A stretch of DNA of 64,000 nucleotides from Calocera cornea HHB12733 (GCA_001632435.1 KV423970.1:1-64000); one strand, 5' to 3'; positions 32,509 through 44,023 are shown, counted from the stretch's first letter. A program made the numbers and translations. The notes: generated by a model from the sequence alone, not told the origin.

Positions 32509-33075
32509 ATGGCAAAACGATGGAGGTGATCCTAGCCTCCGCCACTGAGGTCATCACCTATGTCAAGTCCCAGGGCCTCAAAGTCAGATTTTTGGCAGAG
32601 GACGCGTCGCGCACGCAGTTGCCTGACTTGCTGGAGGTGTAGGGTGCGCTTAGCGGATACAGTAGGGTGTGCGAATCCCCTGCAGGTGTATGAACTAGTG
32701 CGGACCACGAAGGCCGCCGTTAGATGTGGGATGGAACTCCATTTGCACGATGACACTGCGTGCGGTGCTTGTTGACCAGAGTTGGCTCTTGAGATGTGCT
32801 GATACAGAAGCAGCACTCGCTAACGCATGCACTGAACTAGAGGCAGGAGCAAACCACCTCTCGGTCTTGGTCCTAGGCATCGGCGAACGCGTAGGGATCA
32901 CCCCACTCGGCAGCCTTCTGGCGTGTTTGTACGCCGCCTGCCTGGATCTTGTGAGGTCGAGGTACATCATGCCCGTGCTGAGGGAGCTCGAGCAGCTTGT
33001 CGCGCGCCGTGGGAGGTGAGGTTCTCCAATCCGGTCACGGGCTGGCTCTCCTGCATACTAGAGAAGAGCACTGGA
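32509..33075 (+). pseudogene. Decayed partial homocitrate synthase
   Basis: Fragments correspond in order to residues about 210-420 of the homocitrate synthase at 12.1 kb: an EVITYVKSQGLKVRFLAED part, [25 protein letters not shown], then [48 protein letters not shown] and SNPVTGW. A stop follows LLEV, the segment equivalent to [11 protein letters not shown] is missing, and the frame changes near ARRGR. Between the HLHDD exon and the ALANAC exon there is a 40-50-nt spacer starting GTGCTT and ending TACAG, exactly where the parent has its second intron. It is therefore a DNA-level copy, not a retrocopy. Divergence from the parent is considerable. Confidence 0.85.
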
Positions 33076-33497
33076 AGGAGGCAGGGAAGAGGTGCTGAGA
33101 GAGGACGACTGGAGAGAGCGTGCTTTTGCTGAGTGCAGACCATGACCGGTTGCTCGCGCGATCATGCAGAGGCGGATCAGCACTACCGAGTAAATTCTCC
33201 CCTAGACTTGAAGGGCGAGGGACAATAGATTGGATCATGCCGCGAATCGCAAATCCATGGCAACTACACTCTCACTGAGAGATACCCCCAAGGTTGATGG
33301 CCTTCGAGCAATAACTTCTTGACAAGTCTCAGTCCACATCATCATGAATACAGAAAGTTCGGATCATACATAGCATGGTTGTTGATGTGCAATGGTCCTT
33401 GACTGTTAATCCTCAAACGGCACTCCGCCGGCAGTTAAAACATCCACAGGAGTATACATGAGCAGAACAGGAAACGCCAAAACAAGGCACAAGTCCG
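33076..33497. other. Intergenic, no gene supported
   Basis: About 420 nt between the homocitrate synthase remnant and the end of the SART1 gene. Nothing recognised; it contains the 3' UTR of the SART1 homologue. Confidence 0.5.
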
Positions 33498-36411
33498 CTA
33501 CCGTCTCTTCGAGGGCGGGGTGCCTTCGCCCTCGTCCGCGGCTTTCCTCTTCAAACCGAACGCCACCTTCGTCCTCTCGCCGTTGACGAGTGGACTAGCT
33601 CCACCAGAGCCAGGTGCACTTTGCGAGGGTTCGACAGAGGTAAGTCGGGCAAAAGCTGGCCTCATAAACCTCTCTGGGCCAGGGGACGGAGAAACTTCGG
33701 TCGAGAAGTTCGCAGGAGAGCCCGGCAGATTGGCTGAAGTTGGCAATGTGACGTTGATGAGCCCATGAGGATCGCCGTTCGTGAATGACTGCGAAAGCTT
33801 TGAAGACTCCTTCTTGGTCTTCTCTTTCGGCTTCTTGGTCAGAGCCTCGCGATCCAGGACATCTGCAGCCTGAGGCACGGCACTGTGGAAACCATCGCTT
33901 AGCGGAATGAGCAGAACAAATCAAGGGGAGGGAACTCACCCTCTCTGACCAACAGAAAGCACCATGTGTGCTTGTCCAATCCTCTCTTGCCGTGCCTGGA
34001 ACGCTTCGTTCATTCCAGTCGGCGTATCTCCGCTAGCCATAGCCCCCCTCTTCCTTTCTTCCTCGATCTTCTTCAGCCGCTTCTCCGTCTTGGTTCGGCC
34101 AGAGCCCTTGCCATGGAAGCGATGTGAGAGGGCTTTCCACGCTTCCTTTGGGGTGAGTTTCCTTCCGAATTCGTCATGGTACTCGATGTTGACGTCCGGC
34201 TTGTAGATCTCGTAGAGTCTGGCGACTTCGCGAGCATCTGACGCACTGGTACCCTGAGCGGCATTTCCACCGCGTGACCGCATGCGGTCGACTTCGCGGA
34301 GGGCGAGTCGACGACGATGCTCTGCGAGCCAGGCATCGCGCTCTTTCTGGATCTTCTCGCGTTCAGTAGCCGAAGTGTCCGATTTGGCGATGAGGCCTTG
34401 CTGGCGAAGCAATGAGAGTGCACCTGCAAGGCCAGCACCCTGCAAAACTGGCTCGTCGGTGATGCCGATCTGAGCCACTGTCAGCCCGTGAATCTGCAAC
34501 TGTAGATATAGGCGCACCTCTCGGTTCACTTCTTCGTCCTTCACCGCTGCTTCAGCTTCCCTGATAACGCTCTCAATAGCCTGCAGCATATCCTCGTCGT
34601 TCATTTCTTCATCCTCGCCCACTTCTCCCGCCTCCATTTCACTCATAACTTCGTCTTCGTCCATAGGCTCGTCTTTGATTCTTGGAGAAGCTGCAGATGC
34701 AGTGGCCTGCGGGGCTTGCTTCGGCTGTGTCTGTATCTTGACAAGGACGGGCTGTAACGTAACATTTCGGATGAACTCGGTAGTGTCATCGAAGGTGAGG
34801 CCCTCGTCTTCGACAAGAACTTCCGGCTCCACGGGTTCCATTTTAACCTCCTTCTTGTCCTCCATGACTACAGAATCGATCAACGTGTGATTAAGCAAAG
34901 AAGGACAGGGGTGCTTACTCTGCCGAGCCATGTCTTCGGGTGCCATTTTCTTGACTTTGGCCGTCTTTGCCCGTCGAGATCGTGCCAATGCAGCTTGCAA
35001 CTCGTCATCATCAACGAAGTTTGCATCTAGATCTCGGACGCGGGGCGCGGAAATGATCGGTTTAACATCTATGTCCATGGTATCCTCTCCCTTATGGTCT
35101 CCATTTGTGGTTGCCGTGGCGACTGGAGGTATCAGATCTGGATCCACTTCGACTTTTCGCGTTGACCTCTTCTTTTTTGTCTGAGTGCACGGATTTAGTC
35201 AATGGATCAGCCATGCCTCAAATACACTCACTCTTGGTTTCTTGAATCCGACCTCTCCGTCTCTGAGATAGTCAGTCATCTCCAGGTTTTCTGAGACGTC
35301 ACGTCAGTGAAAGTAAAGGTCACTAATGTGGAGAAACGCACTGGAGTAGTCAATACTCAGAAGGGTCTTGTTCACAGCGGCCGCCGCTGCTTCTTCAGCA
35401 GCTCGCTGTGACTTCTTGGTTGGACGAGATGGCCCTCCTATCCGAAAGCCCTGAAGAGAATACGTCAACGACTGAAGCAGCAGCAGACGAAAAGGGCATA
35501 CGGATTCCGAAGCACCGTTGATATCCTCATCGTACTTGGCCAGGACGGCTCGCTTGCCAAACTCCCCACCAGCACCGAACTCCTCATCATCATAACCCTT
35601 GTAATCCTGACGCTTGGTCTTGAGCTCGTGTCGCTTTTGATCTTTCTCCGCCCGATCCATCTCTTCATCGAAGAGCTCGTCCTCTGCATTGCCCATCAGC
35701 ATGACATCTGTCTCTGTAATAAGAGCACTGACCTTCGTTGTCCAGGATACGACTATCTTTGAGTGTGAGTATACGCTCTTGTCCTTCGTCGATCGCATCC
35801 AGATCATGGCTGACCTTCAAGCCTTGGAGATCCTCTGCAGGGTCCGGTAAGCATCCGTTAGAAGTAATCCGAGGAAAGCAACCCACTTTCTGAGTAATCC
35901 TCGCCTTGGAAGACCTGATCCTGGTTCTCTAGCTCGCGTTGTCGGCGCTCGGCCAACTCCTTCTCGCGGCGCTTGCTCGCCTTGAGCCATGACTTGGCAT
36001 CATCGAGCGAGGCATCTGCATCACCAAGGGTAGCGCCTTTTAACCGTTTATTCAACTCGCGTTTGTTGCGAGCCCTACAGAGTAGAGAGGCAATGAGCAA
36101 CGAGATCTATGCCAAAGGAGGAGTTGCAGAGGGCTTTGCAAGGAATGGCAAATTCACTCACTTATCAGCTGCTGCCTTTATCCGCCTAGATAGAGCAGAA
36201 ACAGTATGTTAGTGTTAGTCCCTCGGTGGGAAGACATGGCTTACTCTGCATCCTTCTCCTTGCGTTGTCGCTCACGTTCCTCCTCATAGTTCTTCTCCGC
36301 AATCTGGTCCTCCGAGGCGGCGGGAGGCGGATCGGCAGTGAGAGGCTTGAGACCAAGCGAGATTCGGATCTTGTTTGTCTCCTCCAGAGAGATACTTTCT
36401 GCGTCAACCAT
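33498..36411 (-). CDS. SNU66: SART1 / Snu66 tri-snRNP protein
   Basis: Component of the U4/U6.U5 tri-snRNP, needed for spliceosome activation; nuclear. Starts MVDAESISLEETNKIRISLG (36411), the conserved N-terminus of the SART1 family, followed by LKPLTADPP and a long charged helix (EKNYEEERERQRKEKDAE ... RNKRELNKRLKGATLGDADA, SWLKASKRREKELAERRQ). Then come GLKVSHDLDAIDEGQERILT with LKDSRIL, ENVMLMGNAED-like DVMLMGNAEDELFDEEM, and KGYDDEEF. The C-terminal third has the diagnostic YKPDVNIEYHDEFGRKLTPK, KEAWKALSHRFHGKGSGRTK and TEKRLKKIEEE. An additional C-terminal exon (to 33498) adds a Ser/Pro-rich tail ending EGTPPSKRR. About eight introns; internal ends approximate. Identity is secure. Confidence 0.92.
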
Positions 36412-37864
36412 AGCGTACGAGCCGAAAGGAGGATGCCAGAAGATGAGGAGATGGTTGTATGCGTGACGAAGTCATCGCGATTCGCGCCTGGAGAAGTGGC
36501 AGAGGACAAAAGCTTCCGAACCCTGCTTATGTCACCAGCGGTTCCGACTCCGGTCGGAAGTGCAGTTGCGAGCCAGCCTCCAAATGCGATTGAAATGCAC
36601 ATTCACGTCGGCAAATTCCACCTTGCGGAGGACATTGAGATACCCCTTGCACCCGCAGTCTTCTCTCAGGTGCACTCCGTCTCCTTCTACGGCTTAGGAG
36701 ACATGGTCGACTGGGATGAGGTGGCCGCGTCCCGGACGACTTCCTTTTTTTTTTACTTAGCACCACGCTTTGACTGTCGTTGCCATCTGCCACCCGCACG
36801 GCTCATCCGTACCGCAATGTTACTGTACATATAGCTTCAGAGCTCGGACCACGGTCCGTCAGCAACCCTTCCACTACAGTCCTCCTGGCAGTTGCGGCCA
36901 GCATCCGGAACACTGGGAAGGCGCGTAGGGGTTTTGCCTATCTGCAGAGCTGCGTCATTGGCACCTTATCTGAGAGACTAGCTGGACCAAGTCTCGCGAC
37001 TGCGTGCCCGGAGTCATAGATTCATACGTTGGTTACTCGGGCAATGTTCCACGGTCATTGTTCATCCACATCCATACATTGGCTATATTAAGGAATTATA
37101 GCAACAACTACCTGGGGTAAAAAGGACATGAAGTTGAGGAACAACAGCAAGAATATCCCTCCACCGAAGGAATGGTGTAAGTCCACAAGTGGCCATAAGT
37201 GAAAGTCCACGCGATGCAAGGAAAGAATGGAAGTCCGGAGACGAGAGGATTAGAAAGGCAACATGCGAAGTAAGTGGGAAGGGATGGGAGAGCCCTAACG
37301 GCCTAGAGGTGAAAGTGAAGTTCGATGATGGATATAGTTGCGATACAGCGATGATGACAAGGGTGGCGCGATTGGATGCTCTAGTGGAATAGATAAGTGA
37401 CGGAGCTTGAGAGACATTCGTGGGTGTCATGAATGGTTGATATAGAGATGCCGACAGTGGACTTCCTTTTCGGGGTGATGAATCGCTCTGGCTCGACTAC
37501 GTGAGTCGTTGGACTAGCTGCTGCGGTTTGTCTCCGTTTGAGGGAGGGGGCGGCGTGCTAACGAGCCTAGAATATTTGGTTAGTACGGAAGCTCCGTTGG
37601 TAGACGATAACAGGAATAACGCAGATGAAATGAAGCCGTGGCAAGCGTTCGATAGGAAAAAAAAGTGATCCGCGGTTACACGCGTGTTCTTCCGAAGATC
37701 CTTGCGCGAGGATCCTGATCGGAAGGAACTCGCATACGCGCAACAGAGCACAGAAAGGGATGGAACGGCCAGTTGGTCGCGATAGAAGGCTGGACACCTC
37801 AAGATGTGAAAGGAAAATGGTAGTCCCAAGGATGCAAAGGAAAGCAAAACGATAAGAGCGACGC
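36412..37864. other. Intergenic, no gene supported
   Basis: About 1.45 kb upstream of SART1 and downstream of the next minus-strand gene. A T11 run lies near 36745. Open frames up to 200 aa overlap on both strands without domains; the longest (from 36226) is the antisense of SART1 exon 1. Confidence 0.45.
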
Positions 37865-40318
37865 TCACCTTAACCAGACTCTGCCAGGTCGACTCCTCGC
37901 CTTCACCACCTCCCACACCCGCTGACCGCCCTCCTCCGCGTCCATCAGGGCGCTCAAGCCCTCTTTCGTCCCATCTGACCCAACCACCCATTCACCCGCC
38001 CATCCTTGACCTATGTACGTCCCCTGCATGCTGTCGTTTGGATAGACGATCATGTCGCCCGGCACAGTGATGCGAGCTCGCCATACTTGTATCTTCACAT
38101 TGGCACCCAGATGGGGAGCCGGAAGAGCCAAGATGGACGGCTGTAGTGTCGGCGGGTCAATCGGCTTCGCGGGCAGCGTCAAGAGGAATCGTGGGGCTGA
38201 CGCTGATAGATGGGTATAGTAGGTCGGAGTAGGGAGGGACAATGGGTTGTTCAGAGGAGGCGGGAATGGCGGGAAGTACGGCACTAGGGAGGTCCCAGTG
38301 AAGAGCAGCCATCCATGAGGTGCGTCATCATCCGTTTGCGTGGGATTGTTTGGAAAATCGGATGATGATGATTGGGGTGACGTAGAGTTCGATCCGGCCA
38401 GAGGGATGTACCCGAGATTGCAAATAACATCGCCTGGACGGAGGAAATTCCACAGACCGGACGTGACCAGTTGTACCTCGCAGGAAAACAAAGCGGACTG
38501 GGAGAGAGTTGTGCAGGGCACGAACACGCGAAGGATCGGTGCGCGAGTGGGAAGGCATGCCAAGTGTAAGTCGTGTGGCGAGGTGATCGGAGGTAAGCCA
38601 TGGCTAGCCCATGACTGCGAATGGGGGAGCATCGGCGGCAGGTTGACTTGTGATAAAGAAGGGGGAGAATAATCGGAGCTCGAACCAGTCGGAGAAGGTG
38701 GGGTTGGTGTCATAGAGGGAGGCGAAGGCGAGGATCTGGGCCACGAATGTGAGGAGGAACCAGGGGGAGGCGGGTAAGACATCAAGTTGGAAGGATTGTG
38801 GCCGAACGGCGGCAGCCCAGGGAAGGTGGGACCACCCACGAACGAGTCCAGCGAGCGGGAGAATGATGGCTTGCGCAGCGGGGGAGCACTCAGTGGCGGT
38901 TGCCGATAGTAAGACAGCGCGGCGGGGACAGGATTCGGAGGTGGCGGCGGGGCCTTGGAGTTGGTGCGAGTGAGGTTAACCAGCAGGGACGGCCGGCGTT
39001 TCGTTGTGCTGCGCTTGGATGCGGGAGGGGATACTGGAGACGGAGTGGCTGGCTGCTGGTGTGTGTTGCCACCATCGGTTGCCCAAAGGGGGACCGGAAA
39101 CACGATCTCTCGGGGCGGCGGTCGGTGCCACATGTTGGTATTTTGCCGCGTGTTGCTCAATGCGTTGGCACCACCACCGTTCGAAATGAGCCAGCTCGGA
39201 TCATCCAATTCGAGTTGAAGAGACCACCTCGGTCCGCGAGCACGCAAAAGCAGAACGAATCTGGAATGCGCTTGGGTAAGTGCCTCCAAATATTGAGTTA
39301 TATGCTGTGCGTGGGGGCTGGGGGCCATAGATGGAGGGATCGAGAGGAGGTGCAGCGCATGAGTTGGGTATCTGTGCAGTGGCATTCCAAGCGCTTCCCC
39401 TGAGAAATTGATCAGTTGGGAGAATATATAAATCATGTGTTGCGCACCCAGTAACTCATAATCGGCCATGGTCGCCGATACCTCTTCAAGATGCGTATAC
39501 TCGGTAATCCTTCGTCGGTAACCAGGGATGGTCCGTTCGAAGATCATTTCCCGTGTCTCCCCATCTTGGGAAAGCGCTTCTCTAGCTTTCCGACATGTTT
39601 GCATAAGCGCCACGATGTCTCCAAGGACCAGCCCGTTCGCCAACAGACGTGAGAGGATGCGACGCTTCGAGAGCAGGTCGGGGAGCGAGGTTAAGGCGAA
39701 ATAGACGGAGAGGTTGGAAGACGCTCTCGACCAACGCCTCTCCCTAGTTATTGGCGATGGTGTTGGGACCGGAGTAGTAGTCGACGGTGTTCGCGAGTGG
39801 TAATACGGCGACTCAGGCCTTGAAGCGTGGCCCTCAAAGTTGACCGGCTTCTGTACTGGCTTCTTTGTGGGAGGAAAGCCGACTTTGCCGGTCGCATTGT
39901 CGATGTAATGAATGGAAGGTTGTTGGAAGATGTGGTGGGGAGGAGAGGACCGGGGAGGGCGGCCGTCGGTTTCCATGCTGTTGGAGTCGGAGTCGGTCAG
40001 CGATGGTGTTGTGTCCGTGGAGTGTGAGGCCGGGCGGGAGGGAGATGACGAGGATGCGTGGGCCTGCCGATGTCGAGGCGACTGTATGCGTGAAGGACGG
40101 CCATCCATGACTGGCGTAGACGACGGAGGAGCGCTCGTCGCTGATGTCCTTGCCCTGGCCGGTGAGGGGGAAGGCAAGGACGGTGGGCTGCCGCCTACGA
40201 TGGGAACCCGTTTGACGCGGACTTGCTTCCGCTTCATGGAATTCCCCGTCTCTTGCTTCCGACGTCCAAACCCGTCCTCACCTCGAGAAAAGTAGTCTGC
40301 AAGGACGCTAAACGGCAT
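37865..40318 (-). CDS. Unrecognised Pro/Ser-rich protein, single long exon
   Basis: No family recognised. Start taken at MPFSVLADYFSRGEDGFGRR (40318) rather than 15 codons upstream. The continuous frame gives about 817 aa. Residues 20-180 are Ser/Pro-rich with a basic cluster (KRKQVRVKRVP). A helical, better structured part covers about residues 200-345: SVYFALTSLPDLLSKRRILS, LANGLVLGDIVALMQTCRKA, RYPTHALHLLSIPPSM and RFVLLLRARGPRWSLQLELD. After another Pro-rich linker, a beta-rich C-terminal part has LRVFVPCTTLSQSALFSCEV, LRPGDVICNLGYIPL, VKIQVWRARITVPGDMIVYP and GWAGEWVVGSDGTKEGLSAL. The final codons run into AAGGTGAGC, a good splice donor, so a further 3' exon is possible. Regulatory or scaffold function is likely, but nothing specific can be said. 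Confidence 0.7.
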   Translation of the reverse strand: MPFSVLADYFSRGEDGFGRRKQETGNSMKRKQVRVKRVPIVGGSPPSLPSPSPARARTSATSAPPSSTPVMDGRPSRIQSPRHRQAHASSSSPSRPASHSTDTTPSLTDSDSNSMETDGRPPRSSPPHHIFQQPSIHYIDNATGKVGFPPTKKPVQKPVNFEGHASRPESPYYHSRTPSTTTPVPTPSPITRERRWSRASSNLSVYFALTSLPDLLSKRRILSRLLANGLVLGDIVALMQTCRKAREALSQDGETREMIFERTIPGYRRRITEYTHLEEVSATMADYELLGAQHMIYIFSQLINFSGEALGMPLHRYPTHALHLLSIPPSMAPSPHAQHITQYLEALTQAHSRFVLLLRARGPRWSLQLELDDPSWLISNGGGANALSNTRQNTNMWHRPPPREIVFPVPLWATDGGNTHQQPATPSPVSPPASKRSTTKRRPSLLVNLTRTNSKAPPPPPNPVPAALSYYRQPPLSAPPLRKPSFSRSLDSFVGGPTFPGLPPFGHNPSNLMSYPPPPGSSSHSWPRSSPSPPSMTPTPPSPTGSSSDYSPPSLSQVNLPPMLPHSQSWASHGLPPITSPHDLHLACLPTRAPILRVFVPCTTLSQSALFSCEVQLVTSGLWNFLRPGDVICNLGYIPLAGSNSTSPQSSSSDFPNNPTQTDDDAPHGWLLFTGTSLVPYFPPFPPPLNNPLSLPTPTYYTHLSASAPRFLLTLPAKPIDPPTLQPSILALPAPHLGANVKIQVWRARITVPGDMIVYPNDSMQGTYIGQGWAGEWVVGSDGTKEGLSALMDAEEGGQRVWEVVKARSRPGRVWLR

Positions 40319-41724
40319 ATTGGGGGAGACGAGGCGTTGGATGGGTCCGTAAGAGTGTAGCATGCAAGGCGAGTGCAGTTAAAGAGAATGTTGTGTGTGA
40401 TACACTCTTTGAATTCCAGCCACCGCCCATCGGCGCGGTCTGTCCCGCACTGCTCGCCACGCCCGCCCATTACGCGCGGTGCCTACATAGCCCGCCCCAC
40501 CCAACCTGGAACGTATTCCCGATATATCCTTCTTCTGTCTTCTCTAATCAGTCGCCTTTTCGTTGTAGTCTGCGCATCACTGTCCGCAAAGTGATCCGTA
40601 TTGATAACCGCACTATCGTACGCTCGTCGCGCCACGCGCTCCCTTCATAAGGCCAAGACATGCCCTGACCTAGCGGGCGGCTGACAGGCCCGAATTCGGT
40701 GTGAGGGGGTACGTTCGCCATCTAACTCCCCGTTGTATAAGCAGTGTTCTGCTGGTGACTGCTGTCAACCATTCCACTGAAGACCTGATACTGCAAGCAA
40801 GCTATTCGATTATCCAAATGTCGTGCCATGGGCAGCCCCCACTTTTAGAGCTCGCTGACAGGCACAAAGAGAAGCAGAATAGATTCTCATGACGAACCGT
40901 CACGTCATCAGCCCCCAGGGTGCAAGCGTCAGTCCTTTCGCATCTCTTCCGTCCCCCTCGGTGTTCCCTTGCGAATGGCGATACACGAGCGCGCGGGTAA
41001 CCGGCAGTCGTGCCGTCGGCACGAACGTGCTCGGTATCTCGGGCCCAGTTCTGCCGACCGCACGCGTCCACCACACCGTGTCTTAGAAGAGAAATCATAA
41101 CAAAACCGGTCCTCGCTTTTATGCTGGTCGACACTGGCACCTTGCTCTCCCTCAAATCGTGCTCGTAAGCACCCCACCGTGACAGGTGCCACGAGGCCAG
41201 TAACATCAAATCGGCTCCACGCGCAGTCCCTTTTGGAATCAAAACAGCTCGATGACGACATGCCTATTCCGATTCCGGTGTGACAGCCGTCTAAATTGCA
41301 AGCTTTTCTATTAGCACTGCCACCTGGGAGTTACCGGCCGCACATGCCGGGCGCCATTTGGAGGTTGGAACTTTCCTCATTCGAACAGCGGAACAGCACC
41401 CTTATTTATACAGGGCCGATCCGACGGATAAGACCGTCTCTAGGAACATCGCGTTGTAACTGGGAAGGTAAGCATAACCGGGCGCAGCTTCCGCAAGTAC
41501 CGGCGCTCCCTATCCCTGTGCGTCCCGACATTTCTATTCTTGGCGCGTTAGGACCGTCCATCACGGACCAGTAAGAACCTCGGATTTCTGGCTAACAAAG
41601 GCGATACAAACATGGTGCTTCAACGCGTGTTTCATCAATTAGGTTCAAACCCGGGAAAGAGTATCACATCACGGTATGTAGTCGCATTATGATGGGAGGG
41701 GCAAAGCCAAACATATATGAGCGT
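40319..41724. other. Intergenic, no gene supported
   Basis: About 1.4 kb. No open frame with a recognisable domain. The part next to 40318 should be the promoter of the Pro/Ser-rich gene; the rest lies downstream of the dehydrogenase pseudogene. Confidence 0.45.
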
Positions 41725-42856
41725 CTATTTGCCCTGGATCTGTGCATCGAGCCAATTCCAAAGCTTCTTGCATTCCTCCTCATCCTGTGTCTTCGGATTT
41801 TGCCAAGCCGCGCCCAAGGCACCAGGTACGAAATAAGGTTGGTCAGACGACTGGCAATGTAACGGGCCCCAACGGACCTTGCCACTGAGTTTCTCTGCCT
41901 CGGGCATCGTGCCAGCATACAACTGCGAACGGGCACCGAAGGGCAAAGGGTGCAGTATGGTGTGATCCTGATCATAGACGATCAGCTAACCTGTGCGGAA
42001 TACAATCAAGAACCCACTCACCATGAGTCACTTCGCGGTAGGTGATGCCCCGCACTGCAGATCCGTCTGGATGTTCCCGGGATCAAGGCCAATCACGACG
42101 ACACCTCTGTCCGTATACCGCCTGGCGAGCTCCGTGGCCAGCATGACATTGCCGTACTTGCTCTGCATGTACAGCCGTCTGGTGCCGAGCTTGATACGCC
42201 CGGGCGTGTCGGTGAAGGTGTCGAATTGGATTGGGCCAGAGAAGTACTTCTCAACGGAGGAACCAGTAACGATGAGGCGAGTTGGAGTCCCGGTACGCTC
42301 ATAAGTCCTGATGAGGAGGGGAATGAGCAGCCAGCAAAATAAATAGTGCCCAAGAACGTTGGTGGCGAACTGTAAGTCGTAGCCGTCGGCAGTGAGATTT
42401 GCAACAGGAGGACTCATGACTCCTGCATTGTTGAAAAGAACATGAAGTTGGTCCTCCATACTAGTGGAATGTCAGACCATGTGAACAGATACGCTTCTGA
42501 TGATACGTACGCCAAGAATAGCTCCGCAGCTTTGCGAATAGACGCCAAGTTGGCAAGATCCATCTGCAGGAAGATCGCCGCTTTGCCGGTCGTCTGGCGG
42601 AGATCGTGGATGGCTTCCTTCGCTTTACTCGCGCTGCGAGCGCTGAGGAACACCTTGGCGCCCTTGGAAAACAGTTGCTTGCACATCTCTTTCCCGATAC
42701 CAGTGTTGCCACCTGATGCTCAATGAGCCCACAGCAGTGATTCGGAGAACCCTGCTGCTCACCAGTTACAAACATAACCTTGCCAGCCAGATCGGGGATT
42801 TGGTTCACCGATCACTTAGGCTTGGGCGGAAAAAGCTGGGAGAGGATGTTGGACAT
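41725..42856 (-). pseudogene. Short-chain dehydrogenase/reductase pseudogene
   Basis: Relative of fungal WW-oxidoreductase/retinol-dehydrogenase-like SDRs. It begins MSNILSQLFPPKPK, then TGA as codon 15, then SVNQIPDLAGKVMFVTG, which is the normal family continuation. The NAD(P) motif (TGGNTGIGKEM across the first intron), NNAGVM and the catalytic YMQSK are all present. After DPGNIQTDLQ the frame meets a second TGA (also after AAG), beyond which it continues correctly into HPLPFGARSQLYAGTMPEAE. Near the end the family block YLVPWARLG is encoded in a different frame, preceded by TTATTTCG where an acceptor TTATTTCAG would be expected; the frame then shifts again before PKTQDEEECKKLWNW. Two nonsense codons, a lost acceptor and a frameshift make an inactive gene by far the best explanation. 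It must have decayed recently, because most of the sequence is still clean. Confidence 0.85.
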
Positions 42857-44023
42857 TTAGGCTACTTCAGCGGAGAATAGTATGGGATCGGCAGATCTCT
42901 GTGCGCTGTTTTGGCTTTTCTGGAACATAGCGCACAGTCTAGCATTCTATACAGCTGGGGGAGACGGGAGGCCACCATGTTGCAGGTCAGTCGAGCATAA
43001 CTTGCATTTGCATACGCAGACGAAATGCACCCTGGCCACTCTCACGGACAGCGAGCAGGGGTCACCTGCAGATGCCGCCCTGCGTCGAGGGGTCGCACAC
43101 TAGGGGCCGACCCACGACGCGCATAGTTATTCCGCTCTGTATCTCCGGCCCCTTACGCTCAGCCATCTGGCTGAGACACGTTGACAACCGGTGATCCGCG
43201 AGACGATAAACCGTGAAAGGCCCGAGGCAGAGTGGGCGCGATAACCGTAAATGGGACTCCCATCGGCGTCCCTGTTATCAGTACGTCGTTCCCCGAAGAC
43301 TTGATCCATGCACCTCGCGTTCGTGCAGCGAAGGAGCTGGACCCATGCGGAACTCCCATGATTTCCAGTCGTGTAGGAGTGCTTGCTTTACTGCCTGTGC
43401 CTATCATCCGATTAGTTGTCTGTTGTTGTCTTGTTGGTAACCACACTGCAAGAGCGTTGGTCATAATTCCAATTGTTTCGCGTTTCAAGGAGATCAAGGC
43501 TCGGCCATCAAGCCATTCAAGTCGAACTTTGGGTCCGAGCAAGGTCCAGACCCAACTCTTTGCACGGACCCATTTCGCTGGGGGTATAAGATCCCTCTGG
43601 CACCGAAGCTTCTATCTCTTTGGCTTGTTCTGCAACCCCCTTCGTCCTGGGAGGTTCGTGTACTATGTCGATGCGTAATATCTCATACTAATCGATATCC
43701 GCAGGACCCAGGACGTCGTAGTGGACGTGACCCAAGCTAGAAGGGACCTGAGTGTGCCCTCCTTGTGGTCTGGGTGCGCGCATACACGTACCCTCATTGA
43801 ACTGCTTTGACTGATAAGGCCACTCTCAGAGAACTGCAGCGAGTGCTGAGTAGCAAATGAGACTCATAGGGACGCATGGTGGGCCGATCTGTCGCGATCG
43901 CACCTTGAAGCCGTCAGCCTGACGAGAGTACGCCCTCTGGATAGATATGTGATATTTCCACTAACGCGTCTCAACCAGTCCATTCCGCCTACCAGACCGC
44001 TCAGTCCGTCCGTACGGACCGGC
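42857..44023. other. Intergenic, no gene supported
   Basis: Open frames near 43.2-43.6 kb exist on both strands over the same bases, and neither shows a domain. Possibly old repeat DNA because it borders the LTR-like element. Confidence 0.4.

Noticed and set aside
3350..33075. Monooxygenases plus NmrA-like genes as one biosynthetic cluster
   Set aside because: Housekeeping genes lie between them and there is no backbone synthase, transporter or pathway regulator, so a secondary-metabolite cluster is not supported.
36226..36834. 202-aa plus-strand frame
   Set aside because: Largely antisense to the first SART1 exon; no motif.
42812..42814. TGA in the SDR gene as a selenocysteine codon
   Set aside because: Selenoproteins are not expected in basidiomycetes, and other lesions in the same gene explain it better.
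42806..42856. Start of the SDR gene at GTG (42808)
   Set aside because: Fungal nuclear genes start at ATG; the conserved N-terminus lies upstream at 42856 and is cut by TGA, which supports a pseudogene rather than an alternative start.
43159..43678. Overlapping 127- and 148-aa frames at 43.2-43.7 kb
   Set aside because: They lie on opposite strands over the same bases; neither has a domain or splice support.
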